NCBI RefSeq assembly: GCF_003265365.1
Contig: NZ_AUPM01000056.1
Coordinates: 1-61,564 of the forward strand
DNA: 61,564 nucleotides
Origin: Petrotoga sp. 9PW.55.5.1
GTDB taxonomy: Bacteria > Thermotogota > Thermotogae > Petrotogales > Petrotogaceae
Reading direction: 5' to 3'
The stretch's first letter is position 1. The number at the start of each line of letters is the position of its first letter. The position numbers and the translations under genes were made by a program. This document shows positions 1-8,665 of the stretch, one piece after another. Below the pieces are notes generated by a model. The model searched no databases and had not been told where the DNA came from. It was given only the letters and a program-made list of their open reading frames with translations.

Positions 1-5
1 CGTTA

Positions 6-146
6 TTATGTTCTGTTTGTCTCTCTTTTTAAATCTTCTACTTTTATTTTATCTGTTATTTCTTTTGGTAGAAAGGCTTTTAGAAAGTCATAGAATATTT
101 CATTGTCTTCAAAGAGTTCTTTGAATATTGAGTCTTTGTTCGACAT
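6..146 (-). pseudogene. Truncated N-terminus of an Rpn/YhgA-like nuclease (putative transposase family)
   Basis: Reading leftward from an ATG at 146, 46 codons precede two consecutive TAA stops. The start MSNKDSIFKELFEDNEIFYD and the following FLKAFLPKEI resemble the N-terminus of the Rpn/PF04754 family of recombination-promoting nucleases, whose members are usually about 250-320 residues. GGAGAAG lies upstream of the ATG as a ribosome binding site. Only the N-terminal helical part is present and none of the PD-(D/E)xK catalytic core, so it is probably a broken gene. A short real protein cannot be excluded because the window ends here. Confidence 0.45.
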
Positions 147-494
147 TGTTCTTCTCCTTTGTTTGTAGGATTGAGGTCATCTATTTAAATTATACCATAA
201 TAGTGATGGTTTTAGTTTGGAAAGTAAAATTCACCTTTTGTGAAGTAGAAATAGCTTTATTTAATAGAGTATTTGAGAAGTATTTTGGTTCAATTCCCCT
301 TCCTCGAAGGGGTGGATGCAGCGTTTTATGCTGCAGACGGGGTAGTCACTCTTTAATTTGCTTTTAGCAAATCTGTATTTGTCAACCTAAGAATCACAAT
401 TAAATGTTACTGAAATGATAACATATCCTTCTTGATAAATTCTTTATTTTTTCCTGTATTTACTGTATTTATCTTAGCAAAGGCCAGTTCGTTA
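147..494. other. Intergenic region without a credible gene
   Basis: This stretch lies between the truncated nuclease and the 3' end of the GPH transporter gene. It holds repeat copy R1 at 292-372. An open frame at 128-367 on the plus strand runs through the hairpins of the repeat and has no family-like sequence, so I do not call it a gene. Confidence 0.5.
292..372 (+). repeat. Dispersed hairpin-rich repeat, copy R1
   Basis: Three small inverted repeats follow each other: CCCCTTC/GAAGGGG (296-312), TGCAGC/GCTGCA (317-335) and ATTTGC/GCAAAT (356-372). The reverse complement of this block occurs almost unchanged at about 22731-22814. Parts recur at 52930-53032 and 61456-61564. Confidence 0.8.
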
Positions 495-1826
495 TTAAGC
501 TTGTTTTTCTTCTTTGAACCTTACGAAAAAAGAAATAATAAAAGAAACTGCCATCAGCAAAGCAGGAAAAACTGAAATCATAAAACGTGCAGCTAAATCA
601 GGATGTTCCCCTGGATTATTACCATCAACAAAACCGAATATCAGTGTAACTAACAATAGTACTAAACTTTTTGCTAACCCTGAAAAATGTATAATAAACT
701 GAAAACCACTAAAATAGATCCCTTCACGCCTAAGGTTTGAAGCTTTTGCGTCCGCATCTATCACTTTTGCATATATCAAATCAATATTGGCAGTAACTCC
801 TGCAATCCCAACGCCTATAAGAACACCTGCAATCATAGAAAAAACTAAAGATTTAGCGGAGAAGATTGGTATAACTGCGATTCCTAAAAATAACAAAGAA
901 GTACGCCACGCTGTCAAAGCCCCAAGCTTATCTATTACTTTAACCCACAAATACATAGCTGGAATAGCTGTTATAAATACAGCGCCTGTTAAATAAGCCG
1001 CATTAGCCTCGCTTAAACCTAAGGTATATTTGATGAAATAAGGAATACTTAACAGTAGTATCGCAAGCGAAGCTTGATAAAAAAAGTTAGTTAAACTAAC
1101 TGCCCAAAAATTTTTGTTTGCCATTACGGCCTTTAAAGATTCTTTTAAAGTTGGAGCTTCACTTTCTATATATTCAGGTCTTTCGTGAATACTAAAAACT
1201 GCAATTAGATAAAAAAACATACCTATTAGTATCATGAAAGTAGCTGTTATGGAATATCCATATCTTTCAATTAAGATAGGAGCTAATGTTACTCCCACAA
1301 TTAATCCGACAAATTGAAAAGCTTGTCTTAAAGCATTTGATCTTGTCCTTATTTTACTATCTATAAAAAGTTCCGGAAATAGTGAATGATAATTAACCGA
1401 AGCAATAGTAGATAAGGTTTCAGTAAACATAGAAAAAATGGCAAAATAAACAACTAATAAAAAAACCTTTCGAACTGATAAAGGAGGCGAGAATAAAAAA
1501 ATATACGATATACAATATAGCGGTACAGATATTAACATCCAGGGTTTACGCCTACCTATTTTGGTACGAGTACGATCGGAAAAATATCCAAAAAGAGGGT
1601 CGTTTATAGCATCCCAAATAGTAGCAAAAACTGTAATCAACGATATCATTGTTAACGAAATACCTAAAACATCGTTATAAAAAAATACTAAATATGCCCC
1701 TATCATCTGTCCTGGAATTGTAATGCCTAACATTCCTAAGGCATATGGGAAAGGATGAGTTTTACGATAAGAAATGCTATTTATTGTACTAATTTTATCC
1801 CTCCTATGAATTCTTTCTTTGCTCAC
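495..1826 (-). CDS. GPH-family (MelB-like) sugar:cation symporter
   Basis: A 443-residue, strongly hydrophobic protein with about 12 membrane segments. The hallmark loop of the glycoside-pentoside-hexuronide:cation symporters is present near residues 70-95 (NDPLFGYFSDRTRTKIGRRK). The family carries melibiose, xylosides, glucuronides and similar sugars with Na+ or H+; the substrate here cannot be read. Start choice is uncertain. GTG at 1826 has no ribosome binding site and lies inside a conserved dyad motif that sits in the 5' untranslated region of two other genes here. An AGGAGGGAT box occurs downstream and is followed after a normal spacing by ATT (about 1793), so initiation at a rare ATT is possible. 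The next gene leftward of its start, a PIG-L deacetylase, carries the same motif. Confidence 0.85.
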   Translation of the reverse strand: MSKERIHRRDKISTINSISYRKTHPFPYALGMLGITIPGQMIGAYLVFFYNDVLGISLTMISLITVFATIWDAINDPLFGYFSDRTRTKIGRRKPWMLISVPLYCISYIFLFSPPLSVRKVFLLVVYFAIFSMFTETLSTIASVNYHSLFPELFIDSKIRTRSNALRQAFQFVGLIVGVTLAPILIERYGYSITATFMILIGMFFYLIAVFSIHERPEYIESEAPTLKESLKAVMANKNFWAVSLTNFFYQASLAILLLSIPYFIKYTLGLSEANAAYLTGAVFITAIPAMYLWVKVIDKLGALTAWRTSLLFLGIAVIPIFSAKSLVFSMIAGVLIGVGIAGVTANIDLIYAKVIDADAKASNLRREGIYFSGFQFIIHFSGLAKSLVLLLVTLIFGFVDGNNPGEHPDLAARFMISVFPALLMAVSFIISFFVRFKEEKQA

Positions 1827-1846
1827 TTTAGAAATTTTAAAACTTA
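1822..1846 (-). promoter_or_regulatory. Conserved dyad motif (site A) at the GPH transporter gene
   Basis: On the minus strand the core AAATTTCTAAAGTG is preceded by AAGTTTTA. It matches sites at 2820-2844 (minus) and 20455-20478 (plus) at nearly every position over about 24 bases. The centre forms an imperfect palindrome of the type TTTnGAAATTTCnAAA. This suggests an operator for an unidentified repressor (inference). Confidence 0.55.
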
Positions 1847-1929
1847 AGTTTTATTAATATTTTAGTTTTAAATTTTTTAAAAAATACTTCCCTAACTATA
1901 ATCCTTACTAACTCCGAATTTCTTTAGCT

Positions 1930-2010
1930 TTTTCGGTACGAATACCGAAGAATACCTCACACCTTGTCTTTACGTTTTAGTGAATTTACCTCTCTGGGGA
2001 GAGGAATTAC
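1930..2010. other. Small inverted repeats between the GPH and PIG-L genes
   Basis: TTCGGTA and TACCGAA (about 1932-1949) form a hairpin with loop CGAA, and a short CCTCTC/GAGAGG hairpin lies near 1990-2003. No clear U-run follows the first in the direction of the PIG-L gene, so terminator function is uncertain. The second resembles part of the dispersed repeat. Confidence 0.3.
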
Positions 2011-2066
2011 ACTTAATTTAACTTTGGCTTAATTACCTACACCATTCGCGAGAGAACCATTTGTAA

Positions 2067-2789
2067 TTATATCCACATGGCTTCTTCAAAACAATGCAAC
2101 ATTATTGGAAATAAAACTTTAAAATTTTCAGCATATTTGCATCCTATTTTTTCTCCATATACATTCGCTTTTAATCCAAAATATTGTTGAATAATTAAAA
2201 AGAATTCTTTTGTAATTTGACTTTTATGAATTTTAATAGCTTCCATTTTTTTCTCCCAAAAATCATCAACAGAAACATACTGATTAGGGTACGCGGTAAA
2301 GAAAAAAGCAATTAAAGCTTTAGGATTTAAACTATTAGCTGCTGCCTGTGCCGTAGCTAATCCACAAATTTTATGATCTTGATGAGTTTCATAAGGTAAA
2401 AATGGATCTACCGTTAAAATTAAATCAGGCTCAACATTTTCAATATTTTTCTTTAAATCATTTCTTACATCGTTTATATCGTATCTCCCACCATCAGGAT
2501 AGTTTAACCAAATAATTTGATCAACACCCAATAATTCTGCAGCATTTTCTTGTTCCTTCTTTCTTATCTTGGCTGTTTCTTCACGGCTTTTTCCCTTAAT
2601 CCCCGCACCTCCTTCTGTAACCATGAGATAAGTAACCCTTGAACCTAATGATTTTAATTTTGCAATAGTTCCCCCTGCCCCTATTTCTCCATCATCTGGA
2701 TGAGGAAGAATACACAACACATTACGTTTATCTTCTATTTTCGGAATAGGGAGCATTTTCTTTAAACTTTGTAGAATTTTTTCCTCCAT
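2067..2789 (-). CDS. PIG-L (LmbE-like) family deacetylase
   Basis: 240 residues. The zinc-binding HPDD motif occurs near residue 31 (HPDDGEIGAGG) and the distal histidine motif HQDH near residue 137, the arrangement of the LmbE/PIG-L fold. Members remove N-acetyl groups from GlcNAc-linked substrates such as GlcNAc-PI, GlcNAc-malate (BshB) and mycothiol precursors; diacetylchitobiose deacetylases also belong here. The ATG at 2789 is preceded by GGGGATGAT. The gene points the same way as the GPH transporter, about 240 bases from it, and both carry the same upstream dyad motif. A shared role in amino-sugar or glycoside use is an inference. Confidence 0.85.
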   Translation of the reverse strand: MEEKILQSLKKMLPIPKIEDKRNVLCILPHPDDGEIGAGGTIAKLKSLGSRVTYLMVTEGGAGIKGKSREETAKIRKKEQENAAELLGVDQIIWLNYPDGGRYDINDVRNDLKKNIENVEPDLILTVDPFLPYETHQDHKICGLATAQAAANSLNPKALIAFFFTAYPNQYVSVDDFWEKKMEAIKIHKSQITKEFFLIIQQYFGLKANVYGEKIGCKYAENFKVLFPIMLHCFEEAMWI

Positions 2790-3110
2790 ATAAAATCATC
2801 CCCTTTAAAAGATTATTCACCACTTTAGAAATTTCAAAACTTAGATTTTTATAAAATTTAACTTTTTTGTTTTGTGAAGTCAAGGAGAGGCAAGAGGGCT
2901 CCGCCCTGAACCCATTTTAAATTCAAATACGTATTTTTAGAAACACTTCATTTATAAAGTCTCTATCTAATGTGCCTAACCATATTCTACTAATCAATCT
3001 ATTCTATGTTTTTGGGAACAATGTAACCATAAGCAGTTGCATATGTAATGTAATAGACCTTGTCCGGCGACTACAATCTTCCACTATTTTAATGTTTCCA
3101 AAATATGAAC
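2790..3110. other. Intergenic region, dyad motif only
   Basis: Apart from the motif at 2820-2844 I see only a short AGGGC/GCCCT inverted repeat near 2898-2910. The remainder shows no gene, RNA or mobile element that I can support. Confidence 0.4.
2820..2844 (-). promoter_or_regulatory. Conserved dyad motif (site B) upstream of the PIG-L gene
   Basis: On the minus strand this reads TAAGTTTTGAAATTTCTAAA followed by GTGG. It has the best dyad of the three sites: TTTnGAAATTTCnAAA is fully symmetric. It lies about 30 bases upstream of the PIG-L start codon, in the likely 5' leader. Confidence 0.55.
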
Positions 3111-6100
3111 TTAACTCTCAAATTTAAACAAATCTTTGATTTCTTTGTTAGATAGTTCTGTTATCCAATTTTCCCCACTTGTTATTATGTTTTCAGTTAA
3201 TTCTTTCTTTTTTTCAAGAATTTCATTAATTTTTTCTTCAAAGGTGTTTAAAGAAATAAATCTGTGCACTATAACATCTTTTGTTTGGCCTATTCTGAAT
3301 GTTCTATCTGTAGCCTGGTTTTCAACAGCAGGATTCCACCATAGATCATAATGAATTACATGATTAGCTGCCGTAAGGTTTAAGCCAGTTCCGCCTGCTT
3401 TTAAAGAGAGTATCATTATTGGATATCTATGCTTGTTTTGGAAATTGTTAACAAGTTCATCGCGTTTTTTTCTGTTTAATTGACCATGAAAAAACAACGG
3501 TTCGATTTTAAGTTCTTTAGAAATAATTTCTGATAATATATCTCCCATTTCCTTATAATGTGTAAATAATACGGCCTTTTCGTTTTTTTCTATAATATTT
3601 TGTATTAAATCCATAAGTTTCTCAGTTTTTCCTGAATCAAGCGCTTTGGGAATGCCTTTTTTTGTGTAATTTACTGGGTGATTACATATTTGCTTTAGAG
3701 AAGTTAGCAGCTTAAATATTAATCCTTTTCTTTTAATGCCGTTTTCTTGCATGGCTTCTAGTTCTTCTTCAATATTTTCTACAACTTCTTTGTATAGCGC
3801 TATTTGTGAAGGCTTTAGATAAATGTATTCGTTGTATGTAAATTTTTCAGGTAAATCTTTTATTATATTTTTATCCGTTTTTATTCTTCTTATTAAAAAT
3901 GGATTAATCATATTTTGAAGTCTTTCTATTGCTTTTGTATCGCCGTTTTTTTCAATGGGATTTGCAAACAAAGTTACAAAACTTTTTTTCTTTCCCAAGT
4001 ATTCAGGCATCAAAAAATCATAAATACTCCACAGTTCAGTTAGCCTGTTTTCAATGGGTGTTCCAGTCATAGCAATCCTTCTTAAGGCTTTTAAAGATTT
4101 TACTGCCTTTGTTTGTTGTGCATCAGGATTTTTAATATTCTGAGCTTCATCAATAACTACCAAAGAAAAATTTTTTTCTTTTAAGAATTTTATGTCGTTC
4201 CTTACAATACTGTATGTTGTTATAATGACTTCGGAACTGTCTGGGAATTCTCTATTCATACCATGATAGATACTCACTTTAAGATTCGGAGCGAACTTTT
4301 CACATTCCTTAAACCAATTCCCAACGAGAGTTGTTGGACATATAATTAAAACAGGTTCTTTTAGATTATTCTCTTCTTTCATTTTTAATATAACTGAAAT
4401 AACTTGTACAGTTTTTCCGAGCCCCATATCATCAGCAATACATACGTTGAACCCTTTATTAATATTCGTATAGAGCCACCTGTACCCCGTTTCTTGATAA
4501 GGCCTTAGTTCTGCTTTGAGGTATTTTGGTATTCTTACCGGAGATATTTTTCTTAAATCTTTTAAGAATTCTTCAAGGTTGTTATCTAAGATTAACGGCA
4601 AGCCGTTAATTCGGCGGGATAGTATAACTTTTAATGCTTCAAAATTCGACGTAATTTTTATTTTTTCTATCTTTTGCATTATAGATTCAAATTCATCGGG
4701 AGCTAAAAAAACATAATTTTCTTTAATTTTAACTATTCCTTTTGTTTTTTCTGCTAAAGTCTTAAACTCTTCGAGAGAAATTTCAGATTCTCCAACTACT
4801 ATTTTGTAATCGAAATCTAGTAGTTGACCTAAAGAAAGGAAAGAAAGATTGTTAGTAGAAGAGCTAGCTTTTACAGCCAATTTCGGTCTTGAGATTTTTT
4901 GGAGGCCTTTTGGGGCTAGTATCTCAACGTTTAAAAGTCTGAGTATTGGCATCGCGTTTATCATTATTTCACTTAGTTGCTGTGGAATAACTGTTATTTT
5001 TGAACTTTTTTTCTTTAAAAACTGCCCAAAGAATTCAGCGTATTTGGCAATAGTAGCGATTTCTTTCAATACATCTGATTTTCCTTCTTCGTTACTTTCA
5101 AAAAAGGTTTTAATGTCTGTATATGTATCAAAAGGTTCGTCTTTTCTATATATATCAAGAGAGAGGTTGAAAAACATCTCTCCAATTTCTTCCAAGCTTA
5201 TTACCAATTGATGTTTGCTTTGTCTTAAAAACAAAGGTTCGAGGTAATTTTTAATGCTTTCATATGTTCTTTTTTCTTCAAACTTTTCTGCTGTATAAAC
5301 TTTGGATTTAAAAAACACTTCAGTTATCTTATTTTCTTTTTCTACCGTATAATATTTTGCTATTATGTATTTTATGTACTGTGAAATAAGGTATTCAACT
5401 ACTTTATCTTTTTTCATATATTGATCTTTTTCGTTTACTACAATTCCAGTTGGAACGATTGATTTGAGATAATCAAGATATTCTTTTACATAATCGTTAA
5501 AATCAAGTGCTAAATAGTCAATAACAAAATTGTTTTCGTCGATTTTTTTAGGAAAAGGTATGTAGGCTTTTAAGTCTATGAGATTATGTGCAAAAGAAAT
5601 TATTTTTTTTAAAAATAAAGATTGTTCACTATCACCATCATTTTGGATAAGAGAAATGCTTTCAAATAAATCAAAGAAATCTTGACTTGTACTTTCAAAA
5701 TGATTGTTGACTTTTTTTAATTTGGCTTCTTTTATTTCTTCTCCTTTTAAAATTACTTTGGGAGTTATGGGAGAGTATAAGAAGTTTATATCAGAATCTT
5801 TGAAATAAGGGTTGACTTCCTCTGTTATATTTTCAGTATTTTCTAACAATATTCTAGGCAATTTATTGTACATATTTAACAGAAGAGTTTTGAAGTCGTA
5901 TCCATCGTAGAAATATGCTTCATCTGGTAATAGTTTTATTACCTTTTCAATTTCGTATTGTTCGTAAGATACTTCCGGTTGTTTTTTAGGGATTGATTTT
6001 TCTTCGATCTCATTTGTAAAAAGTGGGTCTGTGTTTTTCCCTGTTTCTTCAGCAATTTCCATTAATTCTTTTTTTTGCATACCACGCATTTCAAAAATTA

Positions 6101-6569
6101 GAAACGGATCTTTATCTATTTCATCGGCTATAATATAATAAACCGCGGCCAAATGTTTACAAGGGTTTGCCCAATCAGGGCAGGAACAATGAGCGTCTAT
6201 ATCGTCCCAACTTTTTGGAAATAATTCAACGCCCTCTTCTTGAGCGATAACAAGAAGTTCGTGAGGAAGGTTACCACTTAATAACATCGCTGATAGGTCA
6301 AGCCTTTCGTTCAAAATCTTTTTAATCTTTTCCTTTTCTTCATTTGTGAAAAGAGGTAATGAAATTTTTTCTCTGTAAGGATTTGGTCTTGTTCCCTGTA
6401 CCCTTGCTGCTATCTTAAAGTTTTTTTGAATCTTTATTTCTAAAACAGAGCCGTTTTTTGCATACCTCCTCCCACGTGGTAGTCTGTTTGTATCCACATC
6501 TATCTTCTCAAGAGCTTCTACCCATTTTTGACCCCACCAGCTTTTACCAAAAACATATTTTCTTCCCAT
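3111..6569 (-). CDS. SNF2-family helicase with N-terminal SWIM zinc finger
   Basis: 1152 residues. A SWIM-type zinc finger (C128, C130, C137, H139; CSCPDWANPCKH) is followed by a long middle region without recognisable motif. The SNF2 motor has Walker A DDMGLGKT near 715, the DEAQ box VIDEAQNIKN near 806, motif III MTGTPIENR, and a C-terminal helicase lobe with GGTGLNLTAANHVIHYDLWW and ATDRTFRIGQ near 1080-1110. This is the bacterial SWIM-SNF2 type, a double-stranded DNA translocase whose cellular role is poorly known. The ATG at 6569 follows AAGGAG. Its 5' end lies close to the ABC ATPase gene upstream (45 bases), so the two may be cotranscribed. No restriction-modification or defence genes flank it. 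Confidence 0.92.
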   Translation of the reverse strand: MGRKYVFGKSWWGQKWVEALEKIDVDTNRLPRGRRYAKNGSVLEIKIQKNFKIAARVQGTRPNPYREKISLPLFTNEEKEKIKKILNERLDLSAMLLSGNLPHELLVIAQEEGVELFPKSWDDIDAHCSCPDWANPCKHLAAVYYIIADEIDKDPFLIFEMRGMQKKELMEIAEETGKNTDPLFTNEIEEKSIPKKQPEVSYEQYEIEKVIKLLPDEAYFYDGYDFKTLLLNMYNKLPRILLENTENITEEVNPYFKDSDINFLYSPITPKVILKGEEIKEAKLKKVNNHFESTSQDFFDLFESISLIQNDGDSEQSLFLKKIISFAHNLIDLKAYIPFPKKIDENNFVIDYLALDFNDYVKEYLDYLKSIVPTGIVVNEKDQYMKKDKVVEYLISQYIKYIIAKYYTVEKENKITEVFFKSKVYTAEKFEEKRTYESIKNYLEPLFLRQSKHQLVISLEEIGEMFFNLSLDIYRKDEPFDTYTDIKTFFESNEEGKSDVLKEIATIAKYAEFFGQFLKKKSSKITVIPQQLSEIMINAMPILRLLNVEILAPKGLQKISRPKLAVKASSSTNNLSFLSLGQLLDFDYKIVVGESEISLEEFKTLAEKTKGIVKIKENYVFLAPDEFESIMQKIEKIKITSNFEALKVILSRRINGLPLILDNNLEEFLKDLRKISPVRIPKYLKAELRPYQETGYRWLYTNINKGFNVCIADDMGLGKTVQVISVILKMKEENNLKEPVLIICPTTLVGNWFKECEKFAPNLKVSIYHGMNREFPDSSEVIITTYSIVRNDIKFLKEKNFSLVVIDEAQNIKNPDAQQTKAVKSLKALRRIAMTGTPIENRLTELWSIYDFLMPEYLGKKKSFVTLFANPIEKNGDTKAIERLQNMINPFLIRRIKTDKNIIKDLPEKFTYNEYIYLKPSQIALYKEVVENIEEELEAMQENGIKRKGLIFKLLTSLKQICNHPVNYTKKGIPKALDSGKTEKLMDLIQNIIEKNEKAVLFTHYKEMGDILSEIISKELKIEPLFFHGQLNRKKRDELVNNFQNKHRYPIMILSLKAGGTGLNLTAANHVIHYDLWWNPAVENQATDRTFRIGQTKDVIVHRFISLNTFEEKINEILEKKKELTENIITSGENWITELSNKEIKDLFKFES

Positions 6570-6614
6570 ATCTTACTCCTTTTTTTTAAATCTTCATTCT
6601 AGAAAAAAATTTAA

Positions 6615-7586
6615 TCATACTTCAAAATATTGAGGATTTGTTGGTATAAAAAAGAACTCTTCGGGTGTTTCTTTATTTACTAAAAGTCTTATGGGTTTAC
6701 CTTCGTATTCGCATTCTACTAAATCATGAGTTGAATCGTATATATAGCTTTCAATGATCTTTGCTTTAAAACCCTTTTCTTTAACTTCTATTTCTTCTGG
6801 TCTAAAACATAGTTTGTATTTTTCACCTTTGATTTCAACGTCTAGGGTATTTAACCCCAATCTGGAAGTTAGCTCCATAGATTTTAAGTTAGCTGGATTT
6901 TTGTAAACGTCGAACGTCTCGCCAAATTGTAATATTTCTCCATCATTGATTATTGCTAAATAGTCACTGACTGATAAGGCATCCTCAGGATCGCTAAAAA
7001 CAATTACTGTAGTTTTTCCTAACTCGTGAATGAATTTCTTTAGTAAAGCTCTCATCTCAACGTGAATTTTTCTATCCAGTTGACTCAACGGTTCATCAAG
7101 TAATAACAACTTACAATCATGTAATTTTTCTCTACCAAAAGCAATTAATTGTTTGATTCCTTCGGGTAATTCATCAGGTCTTAATTCTAAGTAATTAGGC
7201 AGACCATTAAGCTCTTTTGCAGCTTTTATCGCTTCTGAATATACTTCTTTCTTCTTTTTGCCACTGATGTACAACGGAAAGCCTAGGTTTAATTTTGTAT
7301 CTAAATGTGGAAAAAGCGCATAATTTTGAAAAACAAACCCTACTTTTCTTTCTCTAGGTGAGTACTTTTCGATTCGCTCATTATCAAATGTTATAGTTCC
7401 AGAATCCGTTTTGTTTAAACCTGCTAAAGTTCTTAAAAGAACTGTTTTCCCTGATCCTGAAGGGCCTAAAATTGCCAAAACATTTCCAGCGGATAATTCA
7501 AAAGAGATATCTTTTAATTTAAATTCTCCAACATGGGAGTTTAAATTTTCAACCTTCAAAGAAACATTGTTAGCTATCGATACCAT
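6615..7586 (-). CDS. ABC-type ATPase (sulfate/molybdate/sugar CUT1-like) with degraded catalytic motifs
   Basis: 323 residues with an ABC domain (about 10-220) followed by a short C-terminal beta domain like those of MalK/CysA proteins. Walker A (GPSGSGKT, 41-48), Q-loop (FQNYALFPH) and Walker B (LLLLDEP, 160-166) are intact. The signature, normally LSGGQ, is replaced by LPEGIKQ (140-146). The switch histidine is replaced by serine (VFSDPEDA, S198). No permease or binding protein is adjacent. It may be a weak ATPase serving transporters encoded elsewhere, or a regulatory paralogue. The ATG is preceded by GGGGGTG. Confidence 0.8.
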   Translation of the reverse strand: MVSIANNVSLKVENLNSHVGEFKLKDISFELSAGNVLAILGPSGSGKTVLLRTLAGLNKTDSGTITFDNERIEKYSPRERKVGFVFQNYALFPHLDTKLNLGFPLYISGKKKKEVYSEAIKAAKELNGLPNYLELRPDELPEGIKQLIAFGREKLHDCKLLLLDEPLSQLDRKIHVEMRALLKKFIHELGKTTVIVFSDPEDALSVSDYLAIINDGEILQFGETFDVYKNPANLKSMELTSRLGLNTLDVEIKGEKYKLCFRPEEIEVKEKGFKAKIIESYIYDSTHDLVECEYEGKPIRLLVNKETPEEFFFIPTNPQYFEV

Positions 7587-7661
7587 CTTTTTTCACCCCC
7601 TTTTTAAAAAGTTTTTACAATCTTAAGCTTACACAAAAATTATAGCATATTTGTTTTCAAT

Positions 7662-7690
7662 TTGACTTTCAAATTATATTGTATTAAAAT
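7662..7690 (+). promoter_or_regulatory. Sigma-70-type promoter of era
   Basis: TTGACT (7662-7667), a 17-base spacer and TAAAAT (7685-7690) lie about 40 bases before the era start codon. Confidence 0.65.
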
Positions 7691-7727
7691 ATGTACATAA
7701 TAAGAATGATAGTAATGGGAGGAAAAG

Positions 7728-8651
7728 ATGGAGGATAATAATTTCAAAAGTGGTTTTGTGGCTTTAGCCGGAAAGCCCAATGTTGGGAAATCCACCTTGA
7801 TAAATGCTTTAATGGGTCAAAAGGTAGTTATAGTTTCAGAAAAGCCCCAAACTACGAGAAATAGAATAAATTGTATTTTAACTGAAGCGAATTATCAAAT
7901 TGTTTTTGTGGATACCCCAGGGATACACAAACCGTTAAAAAAAATTGGAGAATATATGGTTAATATTGCTGTTAACGCTTTAAAAGGCGTTGATGTAATT
8001 CTCTTTATGATAGATGCCACAGAAGGTGTTAGAAATTCAGACTTAAGAGTAGCTGAAATAGTTAACAAATCAAAAATTCCTACTATTTTATTAATTAACA
8101 AAATAGACCTTCTAAAAAATAGATCAAAAGTAAAAGAAATGGCAGAAATTATAAAAGGAGAATGTTCAAACATTGTTGAAACTTTGGAAATCTCTGCAGT
8201 AACTGGCGAAAATCTTTCAAAACTTAAAGAATGTATAATAAATCTCTTACCCACTGGCCCACAATATTATCCAGAGGATATGATTACTGATAAACCTTCA
8301 AGGTTTATAATCGCTGAATTGATAAGAGAAAAAATATTCCTTCTAACAAAAGAAGAAATTCCACATTCAAGTGGTGTGGTTGTTGAAGAATTAAAGGAAA
8401 GAGAGAACGGAATGTTGTATGTAAGAGCAGAGATATATGTCGAGAAGAAAAGTCAAAAACCAATTATAATTGGAAAAAATGGTAGTATGATAAAAAATAT
8501 CGGCCAACAAGCCAGAAAGGATATAGAAGAACTCTTTGAAAAAAAGGTTTTTTTAGACCTGTATGTAAAAGTTCGCGATAAATGGCGCGATGACAAAAAT
8601 ATTCTAAATAATATTATGGAATATAAAATGGAAGAAGTAAAAGACAAATAA
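7728..8651 (+). CDS. era: GTPase Era, ribosome assembly factor
   Basis: 307 residues, the normal Era length. The G-domain has G1 GKPNVGKST (residues 15-23), the switch region QTTRNR, G3 DTPGIHKP and G4 NKID. The C-terminal KH domain carries IIIGKNGSMIKNIG and then ARKDIEELFEKKVFLDLYVK. Era binds the 3' end of 16S rRNA and acts in 30S maturation. The ATG follows GGGAGGAA. The gene stands alone on the plus strand between two minus-strand blocks and has its own promoter. Confidence 0.97.
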   Translation: MEDNNFKSGFVALAGKPNVGKSTLINALMGQKVVIVSEKPQTTRNRINCILTEANYQIVFVDTPGIHKPLKKIGEYMVNIAVNALKGVDVILFMIDATEGVRNSDLRVAEIVNKSKIPTILLINKIDLLKNRSKVKEMAEIIKGECSNIVETLEISAVTGENLSKLKECIINLLPTGPQYYPEDMITDKPSRFIIAELIREKIFLLTKEEIPHSSGVVVEELKERENGMLYVRAEIYVEKKSQKPIIIGKNGSMIKNIGQQARKDIEELFEKKVFLDLYVKVRDKWRDDKNILNNIMEYKMEEVKDK

Positions 8652-8665
8652 TATGAGTATATATT

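Noticed and set aside
128-367. 79-codon open frame on the plus strand
   Set aside because: It runs antisense to the nuclease remnant and through the palindromes of repeat R1, has no ribosome binding site and no family-like sequence.
292-372. CRISPR array
   Set aside because: The repeat units are dispersed and palindromic with no regular spacers, and no cas gene is present.
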